64,000 bases of DNA from positions 1-64,000 of the forward strand of contig NZ_BAED01000058.1 of the NCBI RefSeq assembly GCF_000241345.1, given 5' to 3'. A program made the position numbers and the translations under genes. Below are positions 45,103-54,254 of the stretch, one piece after another. The notes beneath the pieces are model-generated. The model did not search any database and was not told the origin of the DNA. It saw nothing but the letters and a program-made list of their open reading frames with translations. The stretch's first letter is position 1; the number at the start of each line of letters is the position of its first letter. This stretch comes from Gordonia amarae NBRC 15530. GTDB taxonomy: Bacteria; Actinomycetota; Actinomycetes; Mycobacteriales; Mycobacteriaceae.

Positions 45103-47519
45103 CGTTTCGCTTTCGGCAGTCCGAGTCCGGCCGTGGCGATCATGTCCCGCATGACCTCGTTCACCCCGCCGCCGAACGTGATGACGGCATTGCGTTTCTG
45201 TTGGACGTCAAGCCAATTCACCAGATCGGCGGTGGCCTCGTCGGAGAGGTCGCCGAAGCGGCCGACGATCTCGTCGATCATCCGGCCCACCAGCTGCAGC
45301 CGTTCGGTGGAGAACACCTTGGTGGCGGCGGCGTCGGCCATCGAGATGGCCTCTCCGGTGGAGGCGACCTGCCAGTTGAGCAGTTCGTTGATCCGCACGT
45401 AGGCGTCGATCTGCGCGAGAGTCCTTGTCACATCGGTGTGTTCACCGATCACCACACCGTCGGGGCCGGTGCCGCGCGCCCAGGCGCGGACGTGTTCGGC
45501 GAGGCCGTCGAGCTTGCCGGCCGGGCCGAGCATGACGCGTTCATGGTTGAGCTGGGTGGTGATCAGGCGCCAGCCGCCGCCCTCCTCGCCGACCCGCATC
45601 GACACCGGAACCTTGACGTCGTTGTAGTAGGTGGCGTTGACGTGGTGGGCGCCGTCGGCGGTGATGATCGGGGTCCAGCTGAACCCCGGGTCCGTGGTGT
45701 CGACGATCAGGATGGTGATGCCCTTGTGTTTGGGCACCTCCTTGTCGGTGCGGCAGGCCAGCCAGATGTAGTCGGCGTCGTGGCCACCGGTGGTGAAGAT
45801 CTTCTGCCCGTTGACGATGTAGTGGTCGCCGTCGCGGACCGCGGTGGTGGTCAGCGACGCCAGGTCGGTGCCGGCGTCGGGTTCGGTGTAACCGATCGCG
45901 AAGTGCACCTCACCGGCCAGGATCGCGGGCAGGAACCGCTGCTTCTGTTCCTCGGTGCCCAGGGCCTGCAGGGTGGGGCCGACGGTCTGCAGCGTGACCG
46001 ACGGCAACGGAACATCGGCGCGCACAGCCTCGTTGGTGAAGAGCTGCTGTTCGATCTCTCCGAAACCCTTGCCGCCGTATTCCTTCGGCCAGCCGACGCC
46101 GAGCCGGCCGTCGTCGCCCATCTGTTTGATGACCTTGCGGTAGGCCGGGCCGTGGCGGTCGACGAGCATTTCGCGGGCGTCCTCGGCAGAGACGAGTCCG
46201 GTGAAGTACGAACGCATTTCGTCGCGCAGCGCGTACTGCTCGGGGGTGAGGTCGACGAACATCGTCGTGTCCTCGGGGGCGGTGTCGGCGTGCGGGGTTT
46301 CGAGGTCGGCGTGCGGGGTTTCGAGGCTCGTCGCTTGCGCTCCTCTCACCTCAACCAACGACGGGGGCACCTCAACCAACGAAGAGCTGACTTTCTCGCC
46401 GGTTGAGGTGCGAGGAGCGTCAGCGACGAGCCTCGAAACCTCGTGAGATGACGATGCCAGTTCGTCGAGGTTGGCGGCGGCACCCCCGACGAGGCGGGCG
46501 AGGTCCTTGGCGACGGAGAAGTAGCGGTGCAGCGGGTAGGTGAGGTCGACACCGATGCCGCCGTGCAGATGCGTCATGGTGCGCATCGTGGCGGGGATCT
46601 CGGCGGCCAGCCAGTAGGTGGCGATCGTCAAGTCGCGGCCGGCGGCGAGACCCTGCGACAGACGCCAGCCGGCGGCGGTGGTGGCCAGTTCCATGCCGCG
46701 GCCGATGACGTAGATGTCGGCGAGCTGCTGGGAGACGGCCTGGAACAGGGCGATCGGCTTGCCGAACTGTTCGCGGGTGGACACGTGGTCGGCGGTGAGC
46801 CGGGTGGCGCCCTCGATGAGTCCGTCGGCGTAGCGGGCGAGCGCGAGCCGGTACTGATCACGCAGCACAGCCGAATCGACACCGAGAATATCGTCCGCGG
46901 CGACCGCGACATCGGTGAAGGCGACCGTGTATTCGCCGGCGCCACTGGACGACGGGGTCCGCGCCACGGTCACCCCGGCCGCCTCGCGCGGCACCACGAC
47001 CACGCCGTCGGCGGTGGTGACGAAGAACGCGACGGCGCCGTCGGCATGCAGCACACCGGTTTTCACGCCGGTCAGCTTGCCGTCGATGATCCGGGTGACG
47101 GGATTCACCGTGAGCGCCGCACCGGGTTCGGAGACGGCGACCGAGTACCAGGCGCCACGGGCCGGTGGTGCGGCGAGCCGTTCGCGGGTGGCCGGGGCGG
47201 CCGACCGCAGGGTGAGTTCGGCGGCGATCGTGCCGATGGCCGGGGTGACGGCCGCGGCCGCACCGAGCGTGCGCAGCAGCGGGGCCACCCCGAGCACGCC
47301 GAGGTCGTCGCCGCCGGCGGATTCGGGCAGCGCGAGCGCGAGCAGACCGGCGTCGACCAGCGACTGCCACAGCTTGGCGTCGTGGTCGTCGGCATGCGCA
47401 TGTTTGCCGAAGGTCGACGACCACTCGGCCTCATGCCGCGACAGCACGTCTGTCGCCACGTCGCGCACCGCAGACGCGGTGGCATCGAGCGCGAAGTCCA
47501 CGAACGCCCTCCTCATCAT
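45099..47519 (-). CDS. fadE28-fadE29: FadE28-FadE29 fused acyl-CoA dehydrogenase (ChsE1-ChsE2)
   Basis: An 806-codon open frame. Residues 1 to about 355 match FadE28 (ALPESAGGDDLGVLGVAPLL, DLTYPLHRYFSVAKDLARL); from M420 it matches FadE29 (LTPEQ, WPKEYGGKGFG, GYTEPDAGTDLASL, FGGGVNEVMRDM). In M. tuberculosis these are separate subunits of a heterotetramer that oxidises the cholesterol side-chain acyl-CoA. Here residues about 357-401 are encoded by palindromic-repeat DNA, so no stop separates them. ATG 46262 with GAGG 8 bases upstream could also start FadE29 alone. Only the second half has the full YTEP-GTDLAS flavin motif. A KstR-like box lies 4 bases upstream of the ATG. Confidence 0.9.
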   Translation of the reverse strand: MMRRAFVDFALDATASAVRDVATDVLSRHEAEWSSTFGKHAHADDHDAKLWQSLVDAGLLALALPESAGGDDLGVLGVAPLLRTLGAAAAVTPAIGTIAAELTLRSAAPATRERLAAPPARGAWYSVAVSEPGAALTVNPVTRIIDGKLTGVKTGVLHADGAVAFFVTTADGVVVVPREAAGVTVARTPSSSGAGEYTVAFTDVAVAADDILGVDSAVLRDQYRLALARYADGLIEGATRLTADHVSTREQFGKPIALFQAVSQQLADIYVIGRGMELATTAAGWRLSQGLAAGRDLTIATYWLAAEIPATMRTMTHLHGGIGVDLTYPLHRYFSVAKDLARLVGGAAANLDELASSSHEVSRLVADAPRTSTGEKVSSSLVEVPPSLVEVRGAQATSLETPHADLETPHADTAPEDTTMFVDLTPEQYALRDEMRSYFTGLVSAEDAREMLVDRHGPAYRKVIKQMGDDGRLGVGWPKEYGGKGFGEIEQQLFTNEAVRADVPLPSVTLQTVGPTLQALGTEEQKQRFLPAILAGEVHFAIGYTEPDAGTDLASLTTTAVRDGDHYIVNGQKIFTTGGHDADYIWLACRTDKEVPKHKGITILIVDTTDPGFSWTPIITADGAHHVNATYYNDVKVPVSMRVGEEGGGWRLITTQLNHERVMLGPAGKLDGLAEHVRAWARGTGPDGVVIGEHTDVTRTLAQIDAYVRINELLNWQVASTGEAISMADAAATKVFSTERLQLVGRMIDEIVGRFGDLSDEATADLVNWLDVQQKRNAVITFGGGVNEVMRDMIATAGLGLPKAKR
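46260..46262 (-). other. fadE29: possible internal start codon for FadE29
   Basis: ATG 46262-46260 is where M. tuberculosis FadE29 normally begins (M, F, then DLTPEQ). GAGG stands 8 bases upstream, a fair ribosome site. Separate FadE29 could therefore be made alongside, or instead of, the fused chain. Confidence 0.5.
46316..46452. repeat. palindromic repeat, rearranged copy 4, inside a coding frame
   Basis: A right-arm copy (about 46316-46360) is followed by short duplications (CACCTCAACCAACGA twice) and then a left-arm copy (about 46398-46452): the two arms are in reversed order relative to the complete copies. The DNA is open in the fadE28-fadE29 frame. A 16-base piece with GTGCGGGGTTTCGAGG is also duplicated beside it. 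Confidence 0.8.
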
Positions 47520-47522
47520 AAT

Positions 47523-47536
47523 TAGAACCTGTTCTA
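47523..47536. promoter_or_regulatory. KstR-type operator
   Basis: TAGAACCTGTTCTA is a perfect 14-bp palindrome fitting the published KstR consensus TNNAACNNGTTNNA, four bases before the fadE28-fadE29 ATG. KstR represses cholesterol catabolism and is released by a sterol-CoA intermediate. The position suggests a leaderless or very short-leader transcript. The kstR gene is not in the window. Confidence 0.85.
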
Positions 47537-47717
47537 GTTGTAGCAGACGGCCGCGATTCGGGGTAGATCAACCCTAATCACCTGCGGGTTTGTTTGTGCC
47601 GTGTTTGCCGTACCCATCCCAGAAGTGGAATGCGTTCATCCTGATGCCGGACGACCGCGCCACGCGGGTGCGCGGGGTGCCGGAGGGTTGTCGTAGCCGT
47701 CGGGCAGGATTGACCGC

Positions 47718-49391
47718 ATGCTCACCGGCGACACCTCGACCCTGCGCAAGGCGCGCGGGGCTTTTTTCACGCCCACGCCCGTCGCCCGGTTCCTCGCCGA
47801 CTGGGCAGTCCGCGACCCCTCGGATGCGGTTCTGGAGCCCTCGTGCGGCGAGGCGGTGTTCCTGCACGAGGCCGGCGACAAGGTCGGCGAGCAGGGCCGG
47901 CTGGTGGGTGTCGAACTGCATGCGGCGTCGGCCCGGCAGGCGGCCCGCACGCTCGCCGCCGAGGGCATCGACGCCGACATCCACACCGGGGACTTCTTCG
48001 CCCACACCGAGTTCGGCGGCTACGACGCCGTGGTCGGCAATCCGCCCTATGTGCGCTACCAGGACTTCTCCGGCGCGGACCGGGCCACCGCGCAGCGGGC
48101 GGCGCTGCGGGGCGGGGTGCGGCTGACCAACCTCGCGTCGTCGTGGGCGGCGTTCACCGTGCACGCGGCGCTGCACCTACGGGCGGGCGGGCGGCTGGCC
48201 CTGGTACTGCCGGCGGAGCTGCTGACCGTCAACTACGCCGGTGCGGTGCGCCGGTTCCTGATGGACCGGTTCTCGCACGTCGAGCTGGTGCTGTTCACCG
48301 AGCGGGTGATCCCGGAGGTGCAGGAGGAGGTGATCCTGCTCCTGGCCGACGGCTACGCGCCCGGGACCGGGGTGTCGGGCACCGACCACATGATCGTGCG
48401 GTCGCTGCACAACGCCGACGATCTGGGGGCGCTCGCCGCCGAGAGTCCGGCCCGGCGCTGGATGCCCACCGACAAGTCGGCCAAGTGGTCGGCCGGGCTG
48501 CTGTCGGCCGACGGCCTCGACACCTACACGCGCGCGCTGGGCGAGGCGGGCTTCGCCGGGCTCCAGACCTGGGGCGAGACAACTCTCGGCATGGTGACCG
48601 GCAACAACCGGTTCTTCACCCTCTCCCCCGCCAAGGCCGCCGAACTCGGCCTGGCGGCCACCGACACCATCGCATTGTCCCCACCGGGATCGCGGCATCT
48701 GCGCACGATGAACCTGACTGCCGCACAACTGGCCTCGCTCGCTGCGGACGGTCAGGCGACCCTGCTGTTCCGGCCCCCGGCCACTCCCTCGCGGGCGGCG
48801 AGACACTACATCCGCTCGGGTGTGGATCTCGACGTTCACCAGGCGTACAAATGCCGGGTGCGTACGCCGTGGTGGCGGGTGCCGTACCTGAAACCGGCCG
48901 ATCTGCTGCTCACCTACATGAACGCCGACACCCCGAGGTTGGCGTCCAACCAGGCGCGCGCACACCACCTCAACTCGGTGCACGGGGTCTACCTGCGCCC
49001 CGATCTGCGTGCCGACGGGATGAGTCTGCTGCCATTGGCCTCGCTCAACTCGCTGACCCTGCTGGGCGCCGAGCTTGTGGGCAGGCCGTACGGCGGCGGC
49101 ATGCTGAAGATCGAGCCGCGCGAGGCCGACCAGCTGCCCGTCCCCGCTCCGCAGCTCGTGCGGGCGCACGCGGCCGAGCTGCGAGCGATCCGGCCCGCGG
49201 TGCGGCGGCGGTTGCGGGCGGGTGACCTGACCGGTGCGGCCGAGTTGGTTGATCATGTGCTGCTCACCGGTGCGATGGCACTGTCGGCCCCGCAACTGGA
49301 CGCACTGCGCTCCGACCACGCTCACCTGTCCTCGCGGCGTAAGGCGCGTGGCCGGTCCGCGACGCCGGGAGGCCGCGCCGGTGGCGAATGA
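47718..49391 (+). CDS. DNA adenine N6-methyltransferase (type II/IIG-like)
   Basis: A 557-residue methyltransferase: ARGAFFTPTPVARFLADW (first motif), LEPSCGEAVFL (AdoMet motif), GDFF, and NPPYVRYQ at residues 108-115, the catalytic motif for adenine N6-methylation. The C-terminal half (RTPWWRVPYLKPADLLLTY, RPYGGGMLKIEPREADQLPV) looks like a target-recognition domain of HsdM/Eco57I-type enzymes. It overlaps the next gene by 11 bases. It should protect host DNA from the partner nuclease. Confidence 0.88.
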   Translation: MLTGDTSTLRKARGAFFTPTPVARFLADWAVRDPSDAVLEPSCGEAVFLHEAGDKVGEQGRLVGVELHAASARQAARTLAAEGIDADIHTGDFFAHTEFGGYDAVVGNPPYVRYQDFSGADRATAQRAALRGGVRLTNLASSWAAFTVHAALHLRAGGRLALVLPAELLTVNYAGAVRRFLMDRFSHVELVLFTERVIPEVQEEVILLLADGYAPGTGVSGTDHMIVRSLHNADDLGALAAESPARRWMPTDKSAKWSAGLLSADGLDTYTRALGEAGFAGLQTWGETTLGMVTGNNRFFTLSPAKAAELGLAATDTIALSPPGSRHLRTMNLTAAQLASLAADGQATLLFRPPATPSRAARHYIRSGVDLDVHQAYKCRVRTPWWRVPYLKPADLLLTYMNADTPRLASNQARAHHLNSVHGVYLRPDLRADGMSLLPLASLNSLTLLGAELVGRPYGGGMLKIEPREADQLPVPAPQLVRAHAAELRAIRPAVRRRLRAGDLTGAAELVDHVLLTGAMALSAPQLDALRSDHAHLSSRRKARGRSATPGGRAGGE

Positions 49392-50466
49392 GCCGAGCGC
49401 CAAGAGCCGGGCCTGGCCGCTGTTCGACGCGATCGTCGCCGGCGCCGACGGCCGCCAGAGGAACCCGTGGGCTTCGGACGCCGGCGGTGACCTGCGGTTC
49501 TGTCCCGACTACGCCACCCTGGAGAAGCTGCTGGCGGTGCCACTGCTGCTGTCCGCGTCGTCGCAGTCGGGCGTACCCGCGCTCGCGATCGACGTGTGGG
49601 TGGCGTACGAGCTGCGCCGCGCCGGACTCGACCCGGATGCCGTGTGGCCGCGGGAGCAGGCGCCCCGGGTCGTCGACCGCGACGTGCTGCGGTTCATCGA
49701 ATCGCTGCCCAAACCGCAGCGCGCCGAACTGATCGCCCGGCTCGCACGCGGTTCGGGATCGGTGGCGTCGGCGTCGGCCAACATCCTGGGCAAGAACTAT
49801 CTCAAACAGGTCGACGTGCTGATGACGTCGTGGCAGACCGGGCCGGAACTGCTGATCTCCACCAAGCGGATGGACTCGTCGTTCGGTAAGAACGCCGCCA
49901 ACCGCGTCGAGGAGTCCTACGGCGACGCCAAGAACCTGGCACTGCGGCATCCGTTGGCCGCCTTGGGTTTTGTCTACAGCCTGCGGTCGACCGCCTACAC
50001 GCAGGAGCGCTACCACTTCGACTGGCTGGTGGATCTGCTCACCAAACTCGGCCGCGAGGACGACGCCTACGACGCGTGTGCGCTGATCGTGCCCGAATGG
50101 GAGGGCATCGAGGTGCCGGACGAGCCGGACACCGTTCCCGAGCCCGAGGTTCCCGAGCTGTTCCCGGAGCTGTTCGCCGCACCCGAACCCGAGGACGAGC
50201 CGGGACTGTTCGAACTCGATCTGCCCGCTCCCCCGGCCGACGCCCCCACACCCGCCCAGGCGCTGCCGATCGACCGGCTGCCGACGGTGCGGCTACGGCA
50301 CGATCTGGTGCCCGACGAACTCAGTCCGGCAAGGTTTTTCACCGAGATGCTGACCATCGTGCTGTACAACAGCACCGTCGCCCAGCACCGGGAGGCCCGG
50401 ACGCTGCGCGATCAGGCCCGGAATACACCCGCGGCACCTCGCGCGGATTCAGCGGACACGCACTAA
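49381..50466 (+). CDS. putative restriction endonuclease partner
   Basis: A 361-residue protein starting at GTG 49381, inside the end of the methyltransferase gene. It has no methyltransferase motifs. A core D-x-LMTSWQTGPELLISTKRM followed by NRVEESYGDAKN looks like a nuclease centre in which STK stands where E-x-K of the PD-(D/E)xK fold would be. A Glu/Pro-rich linker (about residues 240-285) precedes the C-terminal part. The assignment rests on this pattern and on pairing with the methyltransferase. Recognition site unknown. Confidence 0.65.
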   Translation: MANEPSAKSRAWPLFDAIVAGADGRQRNPWASDAGGDLRFCPDYATLEKLLAVPLLLSASSQSGVPALAIDVWVAYELRRAGLDPDAVWPREQAPRVVDRDVLRFIESLPKPQRAELIARLARGSGSVASASANILGKNYLKQVDVLMTSWQTGPELLISTKRMDSSFGKNAANRVEESYGDAKNLALRHPLAALGFVYSLRSTAYTQERYHFDWLVDLLTKLGREDDAYDACALIVPEWEGIEVPDEPDTVPEPEVPELFPELFAAPEPEDEPGLFELDLPAPPADAPTPAQALPIDRLPTVRLRHDLVPDELSPARFFTEMLTIVLYNSTVAQHREARTLRDQARNTPAAPRADSADTH

Positions 50467-50762
50467 ACGGGGAAACCGTCTGCCGGGTGGACTTCGAAGG
50501 TGTACCTGCCCGCGACGACGGCCGGGTCGGCGGCGACGATCGCGGTGGCGGCCTCCACGCCGGCGGGAATCACGGCGATGCCACTGATCAGCGGGTTGTC
50601 GCCGGCCTCCAGCAGCGCGGGCAGCCGGCCCTCGGGAGCGGCGAAATTGTTGATCCAGCCGACCAGCAGCTCCGAGTCGGGCACGGCGTCGGAGCCGTGT
50701 TCGGGGCCGGGCTTCAGGATGACGACGCTGTAGGGCGTGTCGGGTGCGGTCTGCTCACTCAC
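50463..50762 (-). CDS. YciI-like dimeric alpha/beta-barrel protein
   Basis: A 99-residue protein resembling YciI-family proteins (YSVVILKPGP, PLISGIAVIPAGVEAATAIV, YTFEVHP). GTG 50762 has a perfect AAAGGAG site, so the longer frame upstream is not used. It converges with the nuclease gene, overlapping its stop by 4 bases. Function not established; members of this fold are often small enzymes or accessory proteins. Confidence 0.65.
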   Translation of the reverse strand: MSEQTAPDTPYSVVILKPGPEHGSDAVPDSELLVGWINNFAAPEGRLPALLEAGDNPLISGIAVIPAGVEAATAIVAADPAVVAGRYTFEVHPADGFPV

Positions 50763-50915
50763 GAAGATCTCCTTTGGCGGCCGACGACGCTGTCGGCGCG
50801 AGACGACTGGCCGGAGGTCGGCATTGGTCGACTGTAACCTGTTCCACATTCGGCGAGGCAGTCGGCTGCGAGGCACGGCACGGCCGTCGGGCCGGACGGC
50901 CCCGATCGTCCCCGC

Positions 50916-51854
50916 TCAGTCGAACGAGTACTCGATGCCGGTCAGGTCTTCGGCGGTCTCCCAGAGTCGTTGCGCGACAGCGGGATCGACAGCCCTGTCG
51001 GCGGGGCTGACGAGCACGGGCGCACCGGTGGCCTCCAGCCGCCCGGACGGGCCGTAGAACTGCCCGCCGAAGGCCGCCGGATCGGTGGCGGCCCGCAGTG
51101 CCGGCAGCGCACCCTTGTCGGGTTCCTGGACGAAGGTGTTCAGCAGCCAGCGCATGTTGGGACTGGTGAATGCCCAGTTCAGGACCTTGTTCTGGTCACG
51201 CATGACGCCGCTGTAGCTCGCCCCGGGGTGCGCGGCCAGCGACGCGCCGGGCATGCCCTCGGCGGCCAGTCTGCGTTGCAGTTCGATCGCGAACATGAGT
51301 TCGGCCAGCTTCGACCGCGCATACGCCGCGGGCACCGAGTAGCCCCGGTCCATCCGCAGGTCGTCGAAGTCGATGGCACCCTTGCGGTGCACCGCGCTCG
51401 TCACGGTGACCACCCGTCCGACACTGGTGTTGATGCGGTCGAGCAACAGCCCGGTGAGCGCGAAATGACCGAGGAAATTGGTGCCGAAGTCCAGCTCGAA
51501 CCCGTCGGCCGTGAGCTGCCATTCCCGGCTCATCACACCGGCGTTGTTGATCAGGATGTCGATCTGCCGGTGGCTGCCGCGGATCAGGCCTACGGCCTCA
51601 CGCACCGAGCCGAGATCGCTCAGGTCGAGGCGGACGATGGACAGTTGCGCGTCCGGTTCACCGGCCGCGATATCGTCCGCGGCGGCCTTCGCGGCGTCCA
51701 CGTTGCGGCAGGCCAGCACCACCGTCGCGCCCAGTCGCGACAGCCCACGCGCGGTTTCCAGACCGAGCCCGCTGTTGGCCCCGGTGACCACGGCGGTCTT
51801 GCCGTCGAGTCGGGGTGCGTCTGCCAACGTCCATCCGCCGCCGGATCTGGGCAC
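50916..51854 (-). CDS. SDR family oxidoreductase
   Basis: A 312-residue short-chain dehydrogenase: TGANSGLG cofactor motif, NNAG, TSAVHRKG with catalytic Ser, and YARSK with Tyr and Lys. The pattern is that of NADP-using SDRs related to retinol or protochlorophyllide reductases. GTG 51854 has a GAGGAG site. It stands alone on the minus strand between YciI and the sulfonate locus, so its substrate is unknown. Confidence 0.83.
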   Translation of the reverse strand: MPRSGGGWTLADAPRLDGKTAVVTGANSGLGLETARGLSRLGATVVLACRNVDAAKAAADDIAAGEPDAQLSIVRLDLSDLGSVREAVGLIRGSHRQIDILINNAGVMSREWQLTADGFELDFGTNFLGHFALTGLLLDRINTSVGRVVTVTSAVHRKGAIDFDDLRMDRGYSVPAAYARSKLAELMFAIELQRRLAAEGMPGASLAAHPGASYSGVMRDQNKVLNWAFTSPNMRWLLNTFVQEPDKGALPALRAATDPAAFGGQFYGPSGRLEATGAPVLVSPADRAVDPAVAQRLWETAEDLTGIEYSFD

Positions 51855-51976
51855 GGTGTCTCCTCATCTGGTGGTGGGCCGCCTGCGGTGAGCTGTCCGG
51901 CCGTGAGCCCGTTCACTCGTCCTCAGACAGGGTGCCACATACGGCACCGAGACCGGGACAGCTGAGGGGACCTGAG

Positions 51977-52153
51977 ATGGGGACGACCGACCGTCGGCCG
52001 ACGGCGGCGGGCGTGGTGTCGCGGGCGCTGCTCGCGCTGGGGCCGGCACCTCGTTCGGCGGTCGCCAGACATGCCGGGCTGTCGCCGATATCGCGGGCAC
52101 AGTACTCGCATCGCCGATCGTGCCCCATCGCAGCACGTCCGGGGCCGAGCTGA
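51977..52153 (+). pseudogene. possible fragment of a ROK-type regulator N-terminus
   Basis: A 58-codon frame whose first part (GVVSRALLALGPAPRSAVAR, HAGLSP) resembles the winged-helix start of ROK-family regulators, then turns into unrelated sequence and stops. No sugar-kinase-like remainder follows in any frame within the 440-bp gap. It may be the stump of a regulator for the sulfonate operon 140 bases downstream. Could also be chance. Confidence 0.35.
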
Positions 52154-52294
52154 TCGGCGAGTCGGCCGTTGCCTGCGCACCCTGTACGACGATCCGCTGC
52201 CGGCATTCGGCAATCATCGACCCGTCTTGCAACCCGACTAATTTTAACCTGACCGAATATTGAGATAGCGCCGCGATTTCGACACGATCGGAAT

Positions 52295-53374
52295 ATGTCA
52301 AGAGCCAAGCGTCCGCTGTCCCGGAGATATTCTCGACCGATCACCCGCGTCGTGATCGGTTGCGTTGCCACGGCGCTCACGCTCACATCGTGCGCGGACA
52401 GCGGTGAGCAGCTGGACGAGAGCAAGGCCCTGCCCACCACCGTCGCACCGGACGCCGAAATCTCTGTTGCGACAGCCAAAACCAAGGTAGCACTGACCGC
52501 AAATGGAGAGATCGGAAAGATTCCGTTCAGAGTAAAGAATTGGGCGGCCATCACCGGCGGACCCGATGTCATCCAGGGATTCAAGGGCGGATCCGTGGAC
52601 CTGGCCACCAATGCCGGAATGCCCTCCATTCAGGCGCACACCCAAGGGGTGAAAACCAAGATCGTCGCCGTCCAGGTACGTTCACTGCCGACTCAGAAAC
52701 TGGCCACCGCACCCGGCACCGATATTTCCACCCTCCAGGACCTGCGCGGCAAACGCATCGCCTTCTCCGCCGGGCAGGCGCAGGGACTCGTGGTGCTCCA
52801 ATCGCTGAAGGATGCCGGACTGAGTGTCGACGACGTGACACTCGTCGAACTCAACAGCCCCCAGTTCCTGACCGCGCTGCAGGGCAAGCAGGTCGACGTC
52901 GCACCACTCGGTGAGCCGGTTCTGACCAAGTACCTCAAGGAGTTCGGCCCCGAAGGGGCACGCTCGATCCACACCGATGCCCTGGATGCCCTGAGCGTGT
53001 TGTGGGCGCCGGTATCGGCCCTCGCCGACGACAAGAAGCTTTCCGCCATCACCGAATTCGCCAAACTCTGGGCCAAGGGCGAGGTCTGGCAGTGGGAGAA
53101 TCCGGATAAGTGGATCGACGCGTACTACGTCAAGGATCAGGGTGTGACCGCCGACGACGGTCGGCGCATCATCGATTCTCTCGGGCAGCCGTACTTCCCC
53201 ACCGACTGGACCGACGCCATCAAATGGGAACAGGACACCGTCGACCTCGTCACCGATGCGGGCCTGTTCGGCGGTAAATCCTTCGACGCCTCCGAACTGT
53301 TCGACCGGCGCTTCGAAAAGGTCATCGCCGGCGCGATTCCCGACAAGTACAAGACCGCACCGGTGGTGAGGTGA
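52295..53374 (+). CDS. ABC transporter substrate-binding lipoprotein, sulfonate/nitrate type
   Basis: A 359-residue lipoprotein with lipobox LTSC (C33) and a periplasmic-binding fold of the SsuA/TauA/NrtA group (GFKGGSVDLATNAGMPSIQA, DLRGKRIAFSAGQAQG, ALQGKQVDVAPLGEPV). It should capture an organosulfur anion or similar small acid and hand it to the permease. It is the first gene of an operon with permease, ATPase and a flavin monooxygenase, a setting that favours sulfur scavenging. Confidence 0.85.
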   Translation: MSRAKRPLSRRYSRPITRVVIGCVATALTLTSCADSGEQLDESKALPTTVAPDAEISVATAKTKVALTANGEIGKIPFRVKNWAAITGGPDVIQGFKGGSVDLATNAGMPSIQAHTQGVKTKIVAVQVRSLPTQKLATAPGTDISTLQDLRGKRIAFSAGQAQGLVVLQSLKDAGLSVDDVTLVELNSPQFLTALQGKQVDVAPLGEPVLTKYLKEFGPEGARSIHTDALDALSVLWAPVSALADDKKLSAITEFAKLWAKGEVWQWENPDKWIDAYYVKDQGVTADDGRRIIDSLGQPYFPTDWTDAIKWEQDTVDLVTDAGLFGGKSFDASELFDRRFEKVIAGAIPDKYKTAPVVR

Positions 53375-53375
53375 G

Positions 53376-54254
53376 ATGACCACCGTCACCACCGGATCCC
53401 GGTCCGGAACAACCATCGCGCCAACTGCGTCCACCACCGGTGCCGGTGACACAACGGGTTTCGTCACCCGACCACGACGTCGGCAACTGGGTCGGCGCCG
53501 CGAGGTCCCGTTCGGCAAGCTCCTCGGCGTCGCACTGCTGCTGGCCTTCTGGTCACTGGGCGCCTACCTGGGCTGGTTCGATCCGCGAAAACTGTCCGCG
53601 CCGTGGACCATCGTGTCGACCGGATGGGACCTGCTCGTCGACGGCCCGCTCATCGACAACACCCTGATCTCGCTGCGGCGGGCCGGTCTGGGCATCGTCT
53701 TCGGCCTGGCCCTGGGCACCGCGCTGGCGGTCCTGGCCGGCCTGTCCCGGCTGGGTGAGGCCACCGTTGACGGCCTGGTGCAGCTCAAGCGGTCGATCCC
53801 GACGCTCGGCCTGATCCCCCTGCTGATCCTGTGGCTGGGTATCGGTGAGGGGTTCAAGGTCATCATCATCACCCTCGGGGTGCTGGTGTCGATCTACGTG
53901 CCCACCCACTCCGCGCTCATCGGGATCGACCGGCGGCTGGTGGAACTGTCCGAGATGCAGAACGTGTCGCGACCGGCGTTCATCCGCAATGTGGTGCTTC
54001 CGGGGTCGTTGCCCGGCTGGTTCCTCGGCCTGCGGCTGGCGGTCACCGGCGCCTGGCTGTCGCTGATCGTCGTCGAATCGGTCAATGCCACCGACGGTTT
54101 GGGCAAGATGATGCAGAACGCCCAGTACTACGGACAATCCGACGTCATCATGGTCGGCCTGCTCGTGTACGCCGTGTTCGGCCTGACCGCAGATTCCCTC
54201 ATCCGCATCGCTGAACGAAAGGTGCTGTCGTGGCGTCAATCATTGGTCGACTGA
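53376..54254 (+). CDS. ABC transporter permease, SsuC type
   Basis: A 292-residue inner-membrane permease with a basic cytoplasmic N-terminus (about 1-45) and about six membrane segments. The EAA-like loop is in the region IDRRLVELSEMQNVSRPAFI. It starts one base after the binding-protein stop. It overlaps the ATPase gene by 25 bases. Confidence 0.88.
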   Translation: MTTVTTGSRSGTTIAPTASTTGAGDTTGFVTRPRRRQLGRRREVPFGKLLGVALLLAFWSLGAYLGWFDPRKLSAPWTIVSTGWDLLVDGPLIDNTLISLRRAGLGIVFGLALGTALAVLAGLSRLGEATVDGLVQLKRSIPTLGLIPLLILWLGIGEGFKVIIITLGVLVSIYVPTHSALIGIDRRLVELSEMQNVSRPAFIRNVVLPGSLPGWFLGLRLAVTGAWLSLIVVESVNATDGLGKMMQNAQYYGQSDVIMVGLLVYAVFGLTADSLIRIAERKVLSWRQSLVD

